Positions 10,767-19,248 of a stretch of 64,000 nt of DNA are shown piece by piece. The translations under genes and the position numbers were made by a program. Each line of letters opens with the position of its first letter. Within the stretch, counting starts at the first letter, position 1. The notes beneath the pieces are model-generated. The model was not told where the DNA came from. It saw only the letters and a list, made by a program, of their open reading frames with translations, and did no database searches. Source of the DNA: Streptomyces sp. NRRL F-5126 (GTDB lineage: Bacteria; Actinomycetota; Actinomycetes; Streptomycetales; Streptomycetaceae); contig NZ_JOFZ01000015.1 in the NCBI RefSeq assembly GCF_000721265.1, forward strand, positions 1 through 64,000, written 5' to 3'.

Positions 10767-11903
10767 TCAGGCCGGGGCGTCTTCACGTCCCGAGAACAGG
10801 CTGATGACCCCGGCGGGGGCGTCCGCGCCGAAGATGAACTCGATGGTGCGGTGGGCTTCGGTGGCCGCCTTCCGGCTCCGGGGGAACATCGCGCTCTCGT
10901 GGTCGGCCAGTGCCCGCTCGATATCGCCGGGGTGGGCCGCGATCGCGGTGCCGAGTTCGGCGCCGTCGAGCATCGCGAGATTGGCTCCGTCTCCTCCGGG
11001 AACGGTCGCGTGCGCCGCGTCGCCGATGAGCGTGACGCCGGGGACCCGGTCCCAGCGGTGGTCGTCGGGCAGCTCGTGGATGCCGCGCAGGACGGGCGCG
11101 GACTCGCCGTCGGTGATCAGGGCCCGCAGTTCCGGCGCCCAGCCGTCGAACTCCGCGGCGATCCGCGCCTTCGCGGCCGGGGCGTCGGCGAAGTCGATCG
11201 CGCCGAACCACTCCGCCGGACGGTGCAGCACGACGTAGGTGTGGACGACGTCATGGGGCTCGCGGTGGGCGAGGAATCCCTTGCCCGGGACCAGGGCGTA
11301 GAGGGCGCCGTCCCCGACGAGGCCGGCCACACGCGGGTGGGCCGTGCCGACGTCGTGGAGGCAGGTGTCGACGTAGCTCATGCCCGAGTACACCGGCCGC
11401 TCGTCCGAAAGGAGCGGCCGGACCTTGGACCAGACACCGTCGGCGCCCACGAGGACGTCGGAGACGGCCGACGAGCCGTCCGCGAACGACAGCTCGTGCC
11501 GTCCGCTCCCGACGGGGGCCGCCGCGACGAGCTTCTTGCCCCATCGCAGCGTGCCGGGCGGCAGTGATTCGAGCAGGATGCGGCGGATGTCGCCGCGCAG
11601 CGTCTCCGGCCGTTCCAGGGAGCCGTCGTCAGGACGGTCGACGACCACTCGCCCCCGCTCATCGACGACACGCCGTGCGCCGCCGCCCCGGTGGATGATC
11701 GAGCGGTACTCCTCGGTGAGCCCGGCCATCTCCAGGGCGAGTTGGCCGTCTTCCTCGTGGAGGTCGAGCTGCCCTCCCTGCGTGCGGACGCCAGGCGACC
11801 CCTCCGCCTCGTAGACGGTGGCGGGGATGTTGTGCAGGTGCAGGATCCGGGCGAGCGTGAGTCCGCCGAGGCCCGCGCCGATGATCGAGACCGGGGTCGT
11901 CAT
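10767..11903 (-). CDS. FAD-dependent monooxygenase (PHBH/TetX-like)
   Basis: A 378-aa class A flavoprotein monooxygenase. The N-terminal Rossmann motif GAGLGG is at 9-14, the DG motif reads GADGVWSK in mid-protein, and the FAD-ribityl motif GDAAHATVPGGDGAN starts near 294. Such enzymes hydroxylate aromatic compounds; some inactivate tetracyclines, but nothing here fixes the substrate. The ATG at 11903 follows AAAGGAA. A minus-strand promoter with TATAGT (11934-11939) and two operator-like palindromes lies just upstream. No dedicated divergent regulator is adjacent, unlike the neighbouring redox genes. Confidence 0.85.
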   Translation of the reverse strand: MTTPVSIIGAGLGGLTLARILHLHNIPATVYEAEGSPGVRTQGGQLDLHEEDGQLALEMAGLTEEYRSIIHRGGGARRVVDERGRVVVDRPDDGSLERPETLRGDIRRILLESLPPGTLRWGKKLVAAAPVGSGRHELSFADGSSAVSDVLVGADGVWSKVRPLLSDERPVYSGMSYVDTCLHDVGTAHPRVAGLVGDGALYALVPGKGFLAHREPHDVVHTYVVLHRPAEWFGAIDFADAPAAKARIAAEFDGWAPELRALITDGESAPVLRGIHELPDDHRWDRVPGVTLIGDAAHATVPGGDGANLAMLDGAELGTAIAAHPGDIERALADHESAMFPRSRKAATEAHRTIEFIFGADAPAGVISLFSGREDAPA

Positions 11904-11933
11904 GGTGATTCCTTTCGCGTGGGTCGCCCGCAC

Positions 11934-11970
11934 ACTATAACGAACATTGTTCCACCAACGAACACAGTTC
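11934..11970 (-). promoter_or_regulatory. Promoter and paired operators of the FAD monooxygenase gene
   Basis: On the minus strand TATAGT (11934-11939) makes a good -10 box. A poor TTCGTT-like -35 lies 17 bases upstream. Two inverted repeats, GAACATTGTTC (11942-11952) and GAACACAGTTC (11960-11970), have centres 18 bp apart and lie over the spacer and -35. This is a classical repressor arrangement; the regulator is not identified. Confidence 0.55.
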
Positions 11971-12005
11971 TCCAACGGGTGGTTCGTGACGGCCCCGCGA
12001 GGGCG

Positions 12006-12758
12006 TCAGACCTGGCCGTATCCGCCGTCGACCTGGTAGTCGGCGCCATTGACGTGGGAGGCCGCGTCCGAGGCGACGAATGCGATGACGGCGGCGGCCT
12101 CTTCCGCCGTACCGGCCCGGGTCATCGGGGTCCCTGTGGCCATCGTGGCGATGAGCGCCTCGCGTTCCTCGGCAGTGGCAGCCAGCTGTGCGATACCGGG
12201 CGTATCCGTCGGGCCCGGGCTCACCACGTTCACCCGGATCGCGCGTGGGGTCAGCTCAAGGGCCCAGGTACGGGCGAGGGCGCGTACCCCGGCCTTGGAG
12301 GCCGCGTAGACACTCCGCCCGCGCGACGCCTTGTGCGCGGCCATCGAGCCGGTGAGGACGATGACGCCACCGTCCGCCAGCAGCGGCAGCGCCTTCTGGA
12401 CGGTCATGACCGTGCCGGTGATGTTGACGTCGAAGACCGTCCTGATGATGTCCTCGGTGATGGTTCCCAGCGGTGCGGTCGCGATCGCCGCCGCATTGAC
12501 GACCAGCACGTCCAGCCGGCCACTGCGCCGCTCGACCTGCGCGAAGAGCCGGTCGAGGTCGTCGGCCGAGCGCGAGTCGGCCCGCACTCCGATGACATCA
12601 CCCGGTATGTCCGCGGCCGTCGCCGTCACGGCGTCCTGGTCCCGTCCGGTGATGTAGACGGTACCGCTCGCTTCGGCGATCTTCCGTGCGGTGGCGTGCC
12701 CGATACCGGCGCTCCCGCCCGTCACGACCGCGACCTTGTTGTCAAACGCGTTGCTCAT
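12006..12758 (-). CDS. SDR-family NAD(P)-dependent oxidoreductase
   Basis: A 250-aa classical short-chain dehydrogenase. The cofactor motif TGGSAGIG is at residues 13-20, NAA appears in VVNAAAIAT, the catalytic Ser is in LTGSMAAH, Tyr and Lys are in YAASK, and the C-terminus has the usual NGADYQVDGGYG. The ATG at 12758 begins MSNAFDNK. The frame is open upstream to 12857, but that part overlaps the promoter region and is not SDR-like. It is divergent from an XRE/MmyB-type regulator that probably controls it. Confidence 0.9.
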   Translation of the reverse strand: MSNAFDNKVAVVTGGSAGIGHATARKIAEASGTVYITGRDQDAVTATAADIPGDVIGVRADSRSADDLDRLFAQVERRSGRLDVLVVNAAAIATAPLGTITEDIIRTVFDVNITGTVMTVQKALPLLADGGVIVLTGSMAAHKASRGRSVYAASKAGVRALARTWALELTPRAIRVNVVSPGPTDTPGIAQLAATAEEREALIATMATGTPMTRAGTAEEAAAVIAFVASDAASHVNGADYQVDGGYGQV

Positions 12759-12788
12759 GGAACTCGTCGTCCGTTCATCCGGGTAGCC

Positions 12789-12834
12789 GTTCCGAAGGGA
12801 ACGTCCTGAGGAACACAGGCGGTACGAGCCTGTG
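12789..12834. promoter_or_regulatory. Two inverted repeats between SDR and XRE genes
   Basis: GTTCC-gaag-GGAAC (12789-12802) and CACAGGC-N7-GCCTGTG (12814-12834) lie in the 165-base divergent promoter region. Either could be the XRE regulator operator. Confidence 0.4.
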
Positions 12835-12923
12835 CCTGATGCGGACACCGGTGCCAAGAGCCCGCTGGTACTGGTGCCGGCAGCACCAGGCGGACGGTTC
12901 CCCGGCTCTGGCAGAGTGGACAG

Positions 12924-13763
12924 GTGCCGACGACCACGAACCGGACCGAACTGCGTGAGTTCCTGCGCTCACGACGCGCGCGGGTCTCACCCGAGGACGT
13001 CGGCATCCTCCCGGGGGTGCGCCGGCGCACCCCCGGGCTGCGCCGCGAGGAGGTCGCCCAGCTGGCCGGTGTCGGCATCACCTGGTACACGTGGCTGGAG
13101 CAGGGGCGGCCGATCAACGTCAGCCCGCAGGTGCTCGACGCGGTGGCCCGCACGCTGTTTCTGGAGGCCGCCGAGCGCGACCACCTCTACCGTCTGGCAG
13201 AGGTCCCCCGGCCCCCGGCCGGCAACGATCCGCCGACCGAGCTCCCCGGCCACCTCGACACCGTCCTGGGAGCCCTGGACCCATTGCCCGCCATGCTGGT
13301 CGACGCCCGCACCGACGTGCTGCGCTGGAACGGCGCATACGCCGCCCTGCACCCGGCGCTGGTGAGTGCTCCGCCCGGCGAGCGCAACACCCTCTGGCAC
13401 CTCTTCGCGGTACCGGAGGGGCAGCACCGCATCGTCAACCGGGACGAGCAGGCGCCCGAGGCCGTGGCAGGGTTCCGCTATCGCTACAGCCAGAACCTGG
13501 GCGACCCGCGATGGCAGGACTTCGTCGCCCGTCTGTGCGCCGCGAGCCCGCTGTTCTCCCGGCTCTGGGCCACGCACGACGTCGCCCCACCCCACCTGTG
13601 CGACAAGCGCTACGACATCACGGGGATCGGCGAAGTGACCCTGCGTGCCACCGGCATGGAACTGACCGACCATCCCGGCGTCCGCCTCGTCGTCCAGACC
13701 CCCACCGACAGGCGCAGCCGCGAGAACATCGACCGCCTGCTGCGCCGGACGACGCACCTGTGA
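12924..13763 (+). CDS. XRE-family regulator with MmyB-like ligand domain
   Basis: A 279-aa protein. The N-terminal HTH (about 10-75) has the signature TPGLRREEVAQLAGVGITWYTWLEQGR, shown here as TPGLRREEVAQLAG then WYTWLEQGR. A PAS-like MmyB ligand-binding domain follows (about 105-270) with PAMLVDARTDVLRWN, the usual W-N segment and LVVQTP near the end. This regulator type is abundant in streptomycetes and is usually encoded divergently from an SDR, as here. The start is GTG at 12924, with little ribosome-site sequence upstream; a leaderless or near-leaderless transcript is possible. Confidence 0.88.
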   Translation: MPTTTNRTELREFLRSRRARVSPEDVGILPGVRRRTPGLRREEVAQLAGVGITWYTWLEQGRPINVSPQVLDAVARTLFLEAAERDHLYRLAEVPRPPAGNDPPTELPGHLDTVLGALDPLPAMLVDARTDVLRWNGAYAALHPALVSAPPGERNTLWHLFAVPEGQHRIVNRDEQAPEAVAGFRYRYSQNLGDPRWQDFVARLCAASPLFSRLWATHDVAPPHLCDKRYDITGIGEVTLRATGMELTDHPGVRLVVQTPTDRRSRENIDRLLRRTTHL

Positions 13764-14085
13764 CGAACGTGCCGGCGCTCGGACACGGGGCCAGGCTCCA
13801 CCGGCCGCGAGCCCGCGCCGAGCGAAGTCACCTCACGGCCGGCGTCCGACGTTTCGCCGCCGAGCGGCACAGCTCTCTCGCGTCCTGCGGCCGGCTCGAC
13901 ATCGACGCCTGGTGTGCCGAGAACACCGAACACGGCCGCCCCGGCCGCCGGGCGGGCCGCCCTCGAACTCGCGACACGTGAATACGCGAACCCACCGCTA
14001 CCGAGAGCCTGCGACGGGCCGCCTGCCCGTCAGCGGGCACGGAGGCGCTCTGGTGCGCGGGCGCGCGTGCTGGTGGGATGGGGGC
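13764..14085. other. Non-coding gap, no gene seen
   Basis: 322 bases between the XRE regulator and the methyltransferase. Frames are open only because of GC content; they show no recognisable protein, no clear hairpin with a U tract and no tRNA. It presumably holds the methyltransferase promoter. Confidence 0.6.
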
Positions 14086-14856
14086 GTGAACGCGACTCCC
14101 GCCGGCCCCGCGCCGGCCGCGGTGCCCGTGTACGACCGGATCGGCGTCGGGTACCGCGACGTGCGCAGGCCCGACCCCCGGCTCGCGGCGGTGCTGCGGC
14201 GCGCGCTCGACGGTGCCAGGACCGTCGTCAACGTCGGTGCGGGCGCCGGGTCGTACGAGCCCGGCGACCTCGACGTCACCGCCGTCGAGCCGTCGCGGGT
14301 GATGCTCGGCCAGCACCCGGGCGGGCGGAAGGTGCAGGCATGCGCCGAGGAACTGCCCTTCCCCGACGGGGCGTTCGACGCGGCGACGGCCGTGATGACC
14401 GTGCACCACTGGACGGACCTCGCGCGCGGCCTCGCCGAACTGCGGCGCGTCGCACGGCGCCAGGTGGTGTTCACGTGGGACGTGGCACACCGGCCCGAGC
14501 TGTGGCTTCTGGCCGAGTACCTGCCGGAGATCAGGGCGATGGAGGAGGCCAGGTTCCGGCCCGTCGCCGAGGTGGCCGGGCTGATGGGCGCGCACACCGT
14601 CCTGGCGTTCCCCATCCCGCACGACTTCACCGACGGGTTCCAGACGGCGTACTGGCGCCGCCCCGAGCGGTTCCTCGACCCCGCCGTGCGTGCCGCCAAC
14701 TCGACGTTCGCGCAGTTGCCCGCGGACGTCGTGGAGCCCGCGATGGCGCGGCTGCGCGCCGACCTGGACTCCGGCACCTGGGCGCGCCGCCACGCCGGCC
14801 TGCTGGCGCGCGAGGCCGTCGACTACGGCTACCGCGTGCTGATCGCGGGCGACTGA
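14086..14856 (+). CDS. Class I SAM-dependent methyltransferase
   Basis: A 256-aa protein. Motif I is VVNVGAGAGSYEPGD (about residues 46-60), the following acidic residue is in VTAVEPS, and a post-motif reads LPFPDGAFDAATAVMTVHHW, here LPFPDGAFDA plus AVMTVHHW. This is the Methyltransf_11-type fold. The substrate is unknown. The start is GTG at 14086 with GGATGGGGG just upstream; the frame is open to 13912 but without coding character. Its 3' end overlaps the 3' end of the next, convergent gene by 28 bases. Confidence 0.82.
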   Translation: MNATPAGPAPAAVPVYDRIGVGYRDVRRPDPRLAAVLRRALDGARTVVNVGAGAGSYEPGDLDVTAVEPSRVMLGQHPGGRKVQACAEELPFPDGAFDAATAVMTVHHWTDLARGLAELRRVARRQVVFTWDVAHRPELWLLAEYLPEIRAMEEARFRPVAEVAGLMGAHTVLAFPIPHDFTDGFQTAYWRRPERFLDPAVRAANSTFAQLPADVVEPAMARLRADLDSGTWARRHAGLLAREAVDYGYRVLIAGD

Positions 14857-15368
14857 CCGGACGCCGCGACGGCCGGCTCGCGCCGGGAGTGCCCGGCGCG
14901 CCGCGCCAGGACGATCATGATCGCCGGGACCAGTACGTCGTAGACGAGGATGCCCCCGGTGTTGCCGGCGTGGTGGTCGCCGTTCGCGAACCACTGGTAG
15001 AGGTGCCCGATCGTGGCGCCCCACAGGAACGCCCCGGCGGCGAGTCCCGCGGTGAGCCGTTCCCGGGCCGGGGCGGTCCTGGCGCGGAAGGCCAGGACGG
15101 CGAGCGCCAGGTTGGCGAAGGCGATCTCGAACATGAACGGGGTCCTGGTGAAGCCGATCGCGTCGGCCATGGTGGCGGGCATCAGCAGGAAGGAGAGCGT
15201 CATCCACAGGCTTCCGCAGCCCAGCGCGCTGACGGCCCACCAGCGCACCCAGGTCTCGGCGGGCGTCCGCTCGGGGTGCCTGCGGGTGCCCACGAGCGCC
15301 CCGACGACCGCCACCAGGAGGAACAGCATGGGAGTCGCCGACTTCGCGACGTACGAGAGAGTGTCCAT
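14829..15368 (-). CDS. Four-helix membrane protein (DUF6790-like)
   Basis: A 179-aa integral membrane protein with about four hydrophobic helices: near 14-28, 45-65, 78-95 and 105-125, then an amphipathic stretch. The conserved-looking GHLYQWFANGDHHAGNTG sits in the last loop. It resembles small uncharacterised membrane proteins annotated as DUF6790. The ATG at 15368 is divergent from a MarR regulator 56 bases away with a palindromic operator between, so control by that regulator is likely. Confidence 0.7.
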   Translation of the reverse strand: MDTLSYVAKSATPMLFLLVAVVGALVGTRRHPERTPAETWVRWWAVSALGCGSLWMTLSFLLMPATMADAIGFTRTPFMFEIAFANLALAVLAFRARTAPARERLTAGLAAGAFLWGATIGHLYQWFANGDHHAGNTGGILVYDVLVPAIMIVLARRAGHSRREPAVAASGQSPAISTR

Positions 15369-15378
15369 GGCTTGAGTG

Positions 15379-15404
15379 TTGCATGGTTAATATTAATCGC
15401 GCAA
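15379..15404. promoter_or_regulatory. MarR-type operator between membrane protein and MarR genes
   Basis: A perfect TTAATATTAA core (15387-15396) is flanked symmetrically by TTGC and GCAA. It is strikingly AT-rich for this genome and fills nearly half of the 56-base divergent intergenic region, as expected of a MarR dimer site overlapping both promoters. Confidence 0.7.
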
Positions 15405-15424
15405 GATTCGAGTAGGATGGTGGC

Positions 15425-15844
15425 GTGGACGAAGGACTCGCAGATCTCCTGCACCGCGTGGTCATGCTGCTCGGCGACGCCACCCGCAAGCGCGCCGGCC
15501 ACGACGGCCGCCTGGGCTACAGCCAGTTGCGCCTCTTGGGCGCGCTTGAGGGCATCCAGCCGACGACGCAGCACCGGCTCGCACAGGCGCTCTCGGTGTC
15601 CGACCCGGCGGTGAGCCGGGCCCTGCGGCCCCTTGAGGCGGACGGCCTGGTGGAGGTCGTTCCCGACCCCGACCACGGGCGGCGCCGCCTCGTGCGCATC
15701 ACCAGTGCGGGCGAGGAGGCCTTCCGCACGGAGGGGAGGCCTCTGCACGACGAGTTCAAGGCCGCTCTCATCGCGGCCGGGTTCCCCTACGAGCGCTACC
15801 TCGATGACACTCTCCGCCTGGCCGAGATCCTCACGCCGGAGTGA
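15425..15844 (+). CDS. MarR-family regulator
   Basis: A 139-aa winged-helix repressor: dimerisation helix at about 1-30, LGYSQLRLLGAL, the HTH TTQHRLAQALSVSDPAVSRALRPLE in two parts around residues 47-70, and the wing VVPDPDHGRRRLVRIT with the family DxxxRR-like hairpin. The start is GTG at 15425 with AGGATGG immediately upstream. It probably represses itself and the divergent membrane-protein gene through the palindrome between them. Confidence 0.88.
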   Translation: MDEGLADLLHRVVMLLGDATRKRAGHDGRLGYSQLRLLGALEGIQPTTQHRLAQALSVSDPAVSRALRPLEADGLVEVVPDPDHGRRRLVRITSAGEEAFRTEGRPLHDEFKAALIAAGFPYERYLDDTLRLAEILTPE

Positions 15845-15880
15845 CGGCGGGAAGCCGGGTACGCACGTCGGCGCCCGCGC

Positions 15881-16258
15881 TCAGGGCCGGTCGAGGCGGA
15901 GCCGTACCGCCCTCGGCAGGCCCGCGACCACCAGGTCGTACGAGTCCTCGATCAGCTCGCGCACCATGCGCCGCGGCAGTTCGCCGACCGTGACCGAGTT
16001 CCAGTGCCGCTTGTTGAGGTGCCAGCCCGGGACGATCGACGGGTACGCCTCGCGCAGCCGCAGGGCCTCCTCCGGGTCGCACTTGAGCGAGACCGTCAGC
16101 GGCAGTTCGTCCAGCGCGCAGAACGCGAAGATCTTGCCCTCGACCTTGAACACCGTGAGCCCCGGTGCCTGCGGGAACGGGGTGTCCTCGGCCGCGCCCG
16201 CGAGGCCGAGGCAGAAGGACCTCAGCCGCTGCGCGGTCATCGTGCCCGACGGCGTCAT
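15881..16258 (-). CDS. MmcQ/YjbR-family protein
   Basis: A 125-aa protein of the YjbR fold, with PGLTVFKVEGKIFAF, LPLTVSLKCDPEEALRLRE and the signature HLNKRHWNSV. The family is described as DNA-binding or CyaY-like; its function is not settled. Its ATG (16258) overlaps the TGA of the CBS membrane protein in an ATGA junction, so it is translationally coupled to the phoH-ybeY-CBS operon as its last gene. Confidence 0.85.
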   Translation of the reverse strand: MTPSGTMTAQRLRSFCLGLAGAAEDTPFPQAPGLTVFKVEGKIFAFCALDELPLTVSLKCDPEEALRLREAYPSIVPGWHLNKRHWNSVTVGELPRRMVRELIEDSYDLVVAGLPRAVRLRLDRP

Positions 16259-17559
16259 GGCGTCACCCGCTCCCCGTGGTCCGCGGCCGCCGGCAGCGGC
16301 TCCGCGAGGATCGTGAGGATCTTGTTGCGGCGGCCCGCCGGATCCTCCGCCGTCAGGCGCAGCCTGCGGCCGTCCGGCAGGTCGATCTGCGCCGTGGCGC
16401 CCGCGATCGGCACCCGGCCGAGCGCCTTCGCGAGCAGCCCGCCGACCGTCTCCACGTCCTCGTCGTCGAACTCGTCGAGGCCGAACAGCTCGCCCAGGTC
16501 CCCGATGTCGAGGCGCGCCGTCACCCGGTACGAGCCGTCGCCGATCTCCTCGACGGGCGGCTGCTCCCTGTCGTACTCGTCGGTGATCTCGCCGACGATC
16601 TCCTCCAGGATGTCCTCGATCGTGACGATGCCGGCCGTGCCGCCGTACTCGTCGATGACGACCGCCACGTGGTTGCGCTCCTGCTGCATCTCGCGCAGCA
16701 GGTCGCCCGCGTTCTTCGTGTCCGGCACGAACGCGGCCGGACGCATCGCGGTGGAGACCGGGTCGGCCTCCGAGTCGCGGTTCACGTGCGTCTTCCTGAC
16801 GAGGTCCTTCAGGTAGACGATGCCGACGACGTCGTCCTCGTTCTCCCCCGTCACCGGGATGCGGGAGAAGCCCGAGCGCAGGGCGAGCGTCGTGGCCTGA
16901 CGGATCGTCTTGTACCGCTCGATCGCGACGAGGTCCGTGCGCGGCACCATCACCTCGCGCACCAGCGTGTCGCCCAGCTCGAAGACCGAGTGCACCATCC
17001 GGCGCTCCTCGTCCTCGATCAGCGACTCCTGCTCCGCCAGGTCGACCAGGGCCCGCAGCTCGGCCTCGCTGGCGAACGGGCCCTTGCGGAACCCCTTGCC
17101 GGGCGTGAGCGCGTTGCCGAGGAGGATCAGCAGTGCCGGCACGGGCCCCATGAACCGGGCCAGCGGCAGCAGGACGTACGCGGCGGCCGTCGACGTGTTC
17201 ACCGGGTGCTGGCGGCCGATCGTACGGGGCGACACACCGACCGCCACGTACGAGACGAGCACCATCACGCCGATCGCGACCAGCAGCGCCTCCCACGTGG
17301 CGTCGAACTCCTCGACGCACCCGTACGTGACGAACGCGGCGGCCGCCATCTCGCACGCCACCCGCACCAGCAGCGCCATGTTGAGGTAGCGCGTGGGGTC
17401 GGACGCGACCTGCGCGAGCTTCGCCGCACCCCTGCGGCCGTTCCGCACCGCCTCGGCGGCTCGGAACGCGGAGATGCGGGCCAGGCCCGCCTCCGCGCAG
17501 GCGGCGAGCCAGGCCACGACGACGAGCGCGACGGCCCCGAGGATCAGCGACGTGCTCAC
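16255..17559 (-). CDS. CNNM/CBS/CorC-HlyC membrane protein (hemolysin family)
   Basis: A 434-aa protein. N-terminal DUF21/CNNM membrane domain (about 1-135) with hydrophobic helices near 4-22, 60-80, 90-110 and 122-145; two CBS motifs (about 185-310) containing [12 protein letters not shown] and [20 protein letters not shown]; and a C-terminal CorC_HlyC domain (about 335-425) with [11 protein letters not shown]. Family members are linked to Mg/Co export or tolerance rather than haemolysis. Its GTG (17559) overlaps the ybeY TGA in a GTGA junction, so it is coupled within phoH-ybeY-CBS-YjbR. Confidence 0.92.
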   Translation of the reverse strand: MSTSLILGAVALVVVAWLAACAEAGLARISAFRAAEAVRNGRRGAAKLAQVASDPTRYLNMALLVRVACEMAAAAFVTYGCVEEFDATWEALLVAIGVMVLVSYVAVGVSPRTIGRQHPVNTSTAAAYVLLPLARFMGPVPALLILLGNALTPGKGFRKGPFASEAELRALVDLAEQESLIEDEERRMVHSVFELGDTLVREVMVPRTDLVAIERYKTIRQATTLALRSGFSRIPVTGENEDDVVGIVYLKDLVRKTHVNRDSEADPVSTAMRPAAFVPDTKNAGDLLREMQQERNHVAVVIDEYGGTAGIVTIEDILEEIVGEITDEYDREQPPVEEIGDGSYRVTARLDIGDLGELFGLDEFDDEDVETVGGLLAKALGRVPIAGATAQIDLPDGRRLRLTAEDPAGRRNKILTILAEPLPAAADHGERVTP

Positions 17560-18053
17560 GACACGGTGGGCGCGGGCGACGGGCCCGTCAGGCCGCGCTC
17601 CGCCCGCCAGCCGTCCACGATGGCCGCCTGGAGGCCGAACATCTCGGCCTTCTCGTCGGGCATCTCGTGGTCGTAGCCGAGCAGGTGCAGCACGCCGTGG
17701 ACGGTGAGCAGCTGGAGCTCCTCGTCCATGGTGTGGCGCGTGGGCGCCTCCTGCCCCTGCTTGAGCGCGACCTCGGGGCACAGCACGATGTCGCCGAGCA
17801 GCCCCTGCGGGGGCTCCTCCTCGTCCTTGCCCGGCGGGCGCAGCTCGTCCATCGGGAAGGACAGCACGTCCGTGGGTCCCGGCAGGTCCATCCACTGGAT
17901 GTGGAGCTGCTCGATGGCGGCCTCGTCCACCACGATCACCGAAAGCTCGGAGAGCGGGTGGATACGCATCCTGCCGAGCGCGTAGCGGGCGATGTCGAGG
18001 ATCGCCTGCTCGTCGACCTCGGTTCCTGACTCGTTGTTGACGTCGATCGACAT
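17556..18053 (-). CDS. ybeY: Endoribonuclease YbeY (rRNA maturation)
   Basis: A 165-aa metal-dependent RNase acting in 16S rRNA 3' maturation and ribosome quality control. The zinc motif [11 protein letters not shown] gives ligands His119, His123 and His129. [10 protein letters not shown] and [10 protein letters not shown] are the other family blocks. The ATG at 18053 matches the usual family start; the upstream open frame is not conserved in character. It lies 22 bases after phoH and overlaps the CBS gene start by 4 bases, the standard actinomycete order. Confidence 0.96.
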   Translation of the reverse strand: MSIDVNNESGTEVDEQAILDIARYALGRMRIHPLSELSVIVVDEAAIEQLHIQWMDLPGPTDVLSFPMDELRPPGKDEEEPPQGLLGDIVLCPEVALKQGQEAPTRHTMDEELQLLTVHGVLHLLGYDHEMPDEKAEMFGLQAAIVDGWRAERGLTGPSPAPTVS

Positions 18054-18075
18054 GGTGCGCTGGGACACTCCCCGG

Positions 18076-19107
18076 TCAGTGCCGCGGCTCGTTGCCTGTG
18101 CGGCTGTCGTACTTCTCGTAGGCGTCGACGATACGGCCGACGAGCTTGTGCCGTACGACATCCTGCGACGAGAGGCGGGAGAAGTGCACGTCGTCGACGC
18201 CTTCCAGGATGTCCTGGACCTGCCGCAGGCCGCTCTTGGTGCCGCCGGGCAGGTCGACCTGGGTGACGTCGCCCGTGATGACGATCTTCGAGTCGAAGCC
18301 GAGGCGTGTCAGGAACATCTTCATCTGCTCGGGGCTCGTGTTCTGCGCCTCGTCCAGGATGATGAAGGCGTCGTTGAGCGTACGGCCGCGCATGTAGGCG
18401 AGCGGGGCGACCTCGATGGTGCCCGCCGCCATCAGGCGCGGGATGGACTCCGGGTCGAGCATGTCGTGCAGCGCGTCGTACAGGGGCCGCAGGTAGGGGT
18501 CGATCTTCTCGTAGAGCGTGCCGGGCAGGAAGCCGAGCCGCTCACCGGCCTCGACGGCGGGCCTGGTCAGGATGATCCGGGTGACCTGCTTGGACTGCAG
18601 GGCCTGCACCGCCTTGGCCATGGCGAGGTATGTCTTGCCGGTGCCGGCGGGGCCGATGCCGAAGACGACCGTGTGCTTGTCGATCGCGTCGACGTAGCGC
18701 TTCTGGTTGAGCGTCTTCGGGCGGATCGTGCGGCCACGGTTGGACAGGATGTTCTGCGTGAGCACCTCGGCCGGCGTCTCCTGGCCGTCCGCACCGCCGT
18801 TCTCGCTCGCCTTGAGCATGGCGATGGAACGTTCCACTGCGTCCTCCGTCATCGGCTGACCGGTGCGGAGCACCAGCATCATCTCGTCGAACACGCGCTG
18901 GATCAGGGCGACGTCGGCCGCGCTGCCCGAGGCGCTGATCTCGTTGCCCCTCACATGGATGTCGGCGGACGGGAACGCCGTCTCGATCACACGGAGGAGC
19001 GAATCCCCGGAACCGAGGACCGTCACCATCGGGTGCTTGGCGGGGACGGTGAACCGTGCCGTGGTCCGGTCCTGCGAGGGCTGCTGGGCTGTGGATGTCC
19101 GATTCAT
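18076..19107 (-). CDS. phoH: PhoH-like ATPase
   Basis: A 343-aa cytoplasmic P-loop ATPase/putative RNA helicase-type protein. KH-like N-terminal part (about 25-100), then the PhoH core with Walker A GPAGTGKT (152-159), [16 protein letters not shown], Walker [10 protein letters not shown] and GDVTQVDLP. The start is uncertain: the ATG at 19107 (MNRTSTAQ) gives the usual length, while the ATG at 19131 has GGGAGG almost abutting it. It heads the phoH-ybeY-CBS-YjbR operon. Confidence 0.93.
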   Translation of the reverse strand: MNRTSTAQQPSQDRTTARFTVPAKHPMVTVLGSGDSLLRVIETAFPSADIHVRGNEISASGSAADVALIQRVFDEMMLVLRTGQPMTEDAVERSIAMLKASENGGADGQETPAEVLTQNILSNRGRTIRPKTLNQKRYVDAIDKHTVVFGIGPAGTGKTYLAMAKAVQALQSKQVTRIILTRPAVEAGERLGFLPGTLYEKIDPYLRPLYDALHDMLDPESIPRLMAAGTIEVAPLAYMRGRTLNDAFIILDEAQNTSPEQMKMFLTRLGFDSKIVITGDVTQVDLPGGTKSGLRQVQDILEGVDDVHFSRLSSQDVVRHKLVGRIVDAYEKYDSRTGNEPRH

Positions 19108-19248
19108 GGGCCGGCGCTGTGGCCTGCACATACCTCCCGTTGCAGGGTTCTCGCTGCTCGACAACCTCTGGACTACCAGCGTACGACCCCGCACCGACAA
19201 GCCCGAAGGACTTTTCGACACCGGCCGGACGGGCGGCGGGCCGCGCCG

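Noticed and set aside
11942..11970. LexA/SOS boxes
   Set aside because: Arms GAAC/GTTC are spaced by 3 bases, not the 4 of actinobacterial SOS boxes, and the flanks do not match.
10767..15844. Secondary-metabolite gene cluster
   Set aside because: Oxidoreductases and a methyltransferase are present, but no synthase, carrier protein or peptide synthetase; the layout is of separate regulator-enzyme pairs.
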